From: Flavobacteriales bacterium
Lineage (GTDB): Bacteria > Bacteroidota > Bacteroidia > Flavobacteriales_F > PHOS-HE28
Length of the DNA stretch: 5,085 nt
Assembly (NCBI GenBank): GCA_020854015.1
Contig: JADZGG010000004.1
Coordinates: forward strand, 1-5,085
Reading direction: 5' to 3'
Below are positions 5,085 to 5,085 of this stretch, one piece after another. The notes below the pieces were generated by a model, which did no database searches, was not told where the DNA came from, and was given only the letters and a program-made list of their open reading frames with translations. Positions within the stretch are counted from its first letter, which is position 1; every line of letters starts with the position of its first letter. Both the position numbers and the translations under genes were made by a program.

Positions 5085-5085
5085 A

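Noticed and set aside
1..5085. CRISPR array, tRNA, rRNA, insertion sequence or attachment site
   Set aside because: No regularly spaced repeats, cloverleaf-like sequence, rRNA motifs, transposase frame or terminal repeats were seen on either strand.

Overview
The window looks like part of the chromosome of a fairly GC-rich member of the Bacteroidota (GC judged by eye, not computed). Four things point there: a LytTR-type response regulator with the LNRQ-type motif common in that phylum; a DUF5777-type beta-barrel protein and a tRNA_anti-like OB-fold protein, both families seen mainly in Bacteroidota; a near-perfect Bacteroidota promoter (TTG, 17 bp, TAnnTTTG) before the main operon; and the general lack of strong Shine-Dalgarno sequences. 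I cannot name the genus. A Flavobacteriales-like environmental lineage is a guess.

Layout. (1) Bases 2-544, plus strand: the 3' part of a LytTR response regulator gene, cut by the window edge. (2) Bases 545-679: an intergenic gap with a small hairpin just after that stop codon and a promoter ending about 20 bases before the next gene. (3) Bases 680-3831, plus strand: five tightly arranged genes for exported proteins. They encode a di-heme cytochrome c-like lipoprotein, a mono-heme cytochrome c-like lipoprotein (overlapping by 1 bp), a membrane-anchored OB-fold protein (3 bp later), a YceI-family protein (25 bp later) and a DUF5777-type outer-membrane barrel (89 bp later, after a strong GNRA-loop hairpin). 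(4) Bases 3843-5084, minus strand and convergent with the operon: the end of a Crp/Fnr-family regulator gene cut by the window edge, then a 64-residue two-helix membrane protein, then a tandem universal stress protein.

How they may work together. All five operon products carry an export signal or membrane anchor. Two should bind covalent heme, one belongs to a family known to bind isoprenoid-type lipids, and one is a probable outer-membrane barrel. The simplest reading is an extracytoplasmic redox or lipid/quinone-linked module at the outer membrane; this is inferred from gene content and no substrate is visible. The three heme modules are copies of one another, and two carry the unusual CX4CH heme motif. 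The minus-strand Crp/Fnr, small membrane protein and Usp set resembles a stress or low-oxygen response cluster. Whether the Crp/Fnr or the LytTR regulator controls the cytochrome operon cannot be told from this window.
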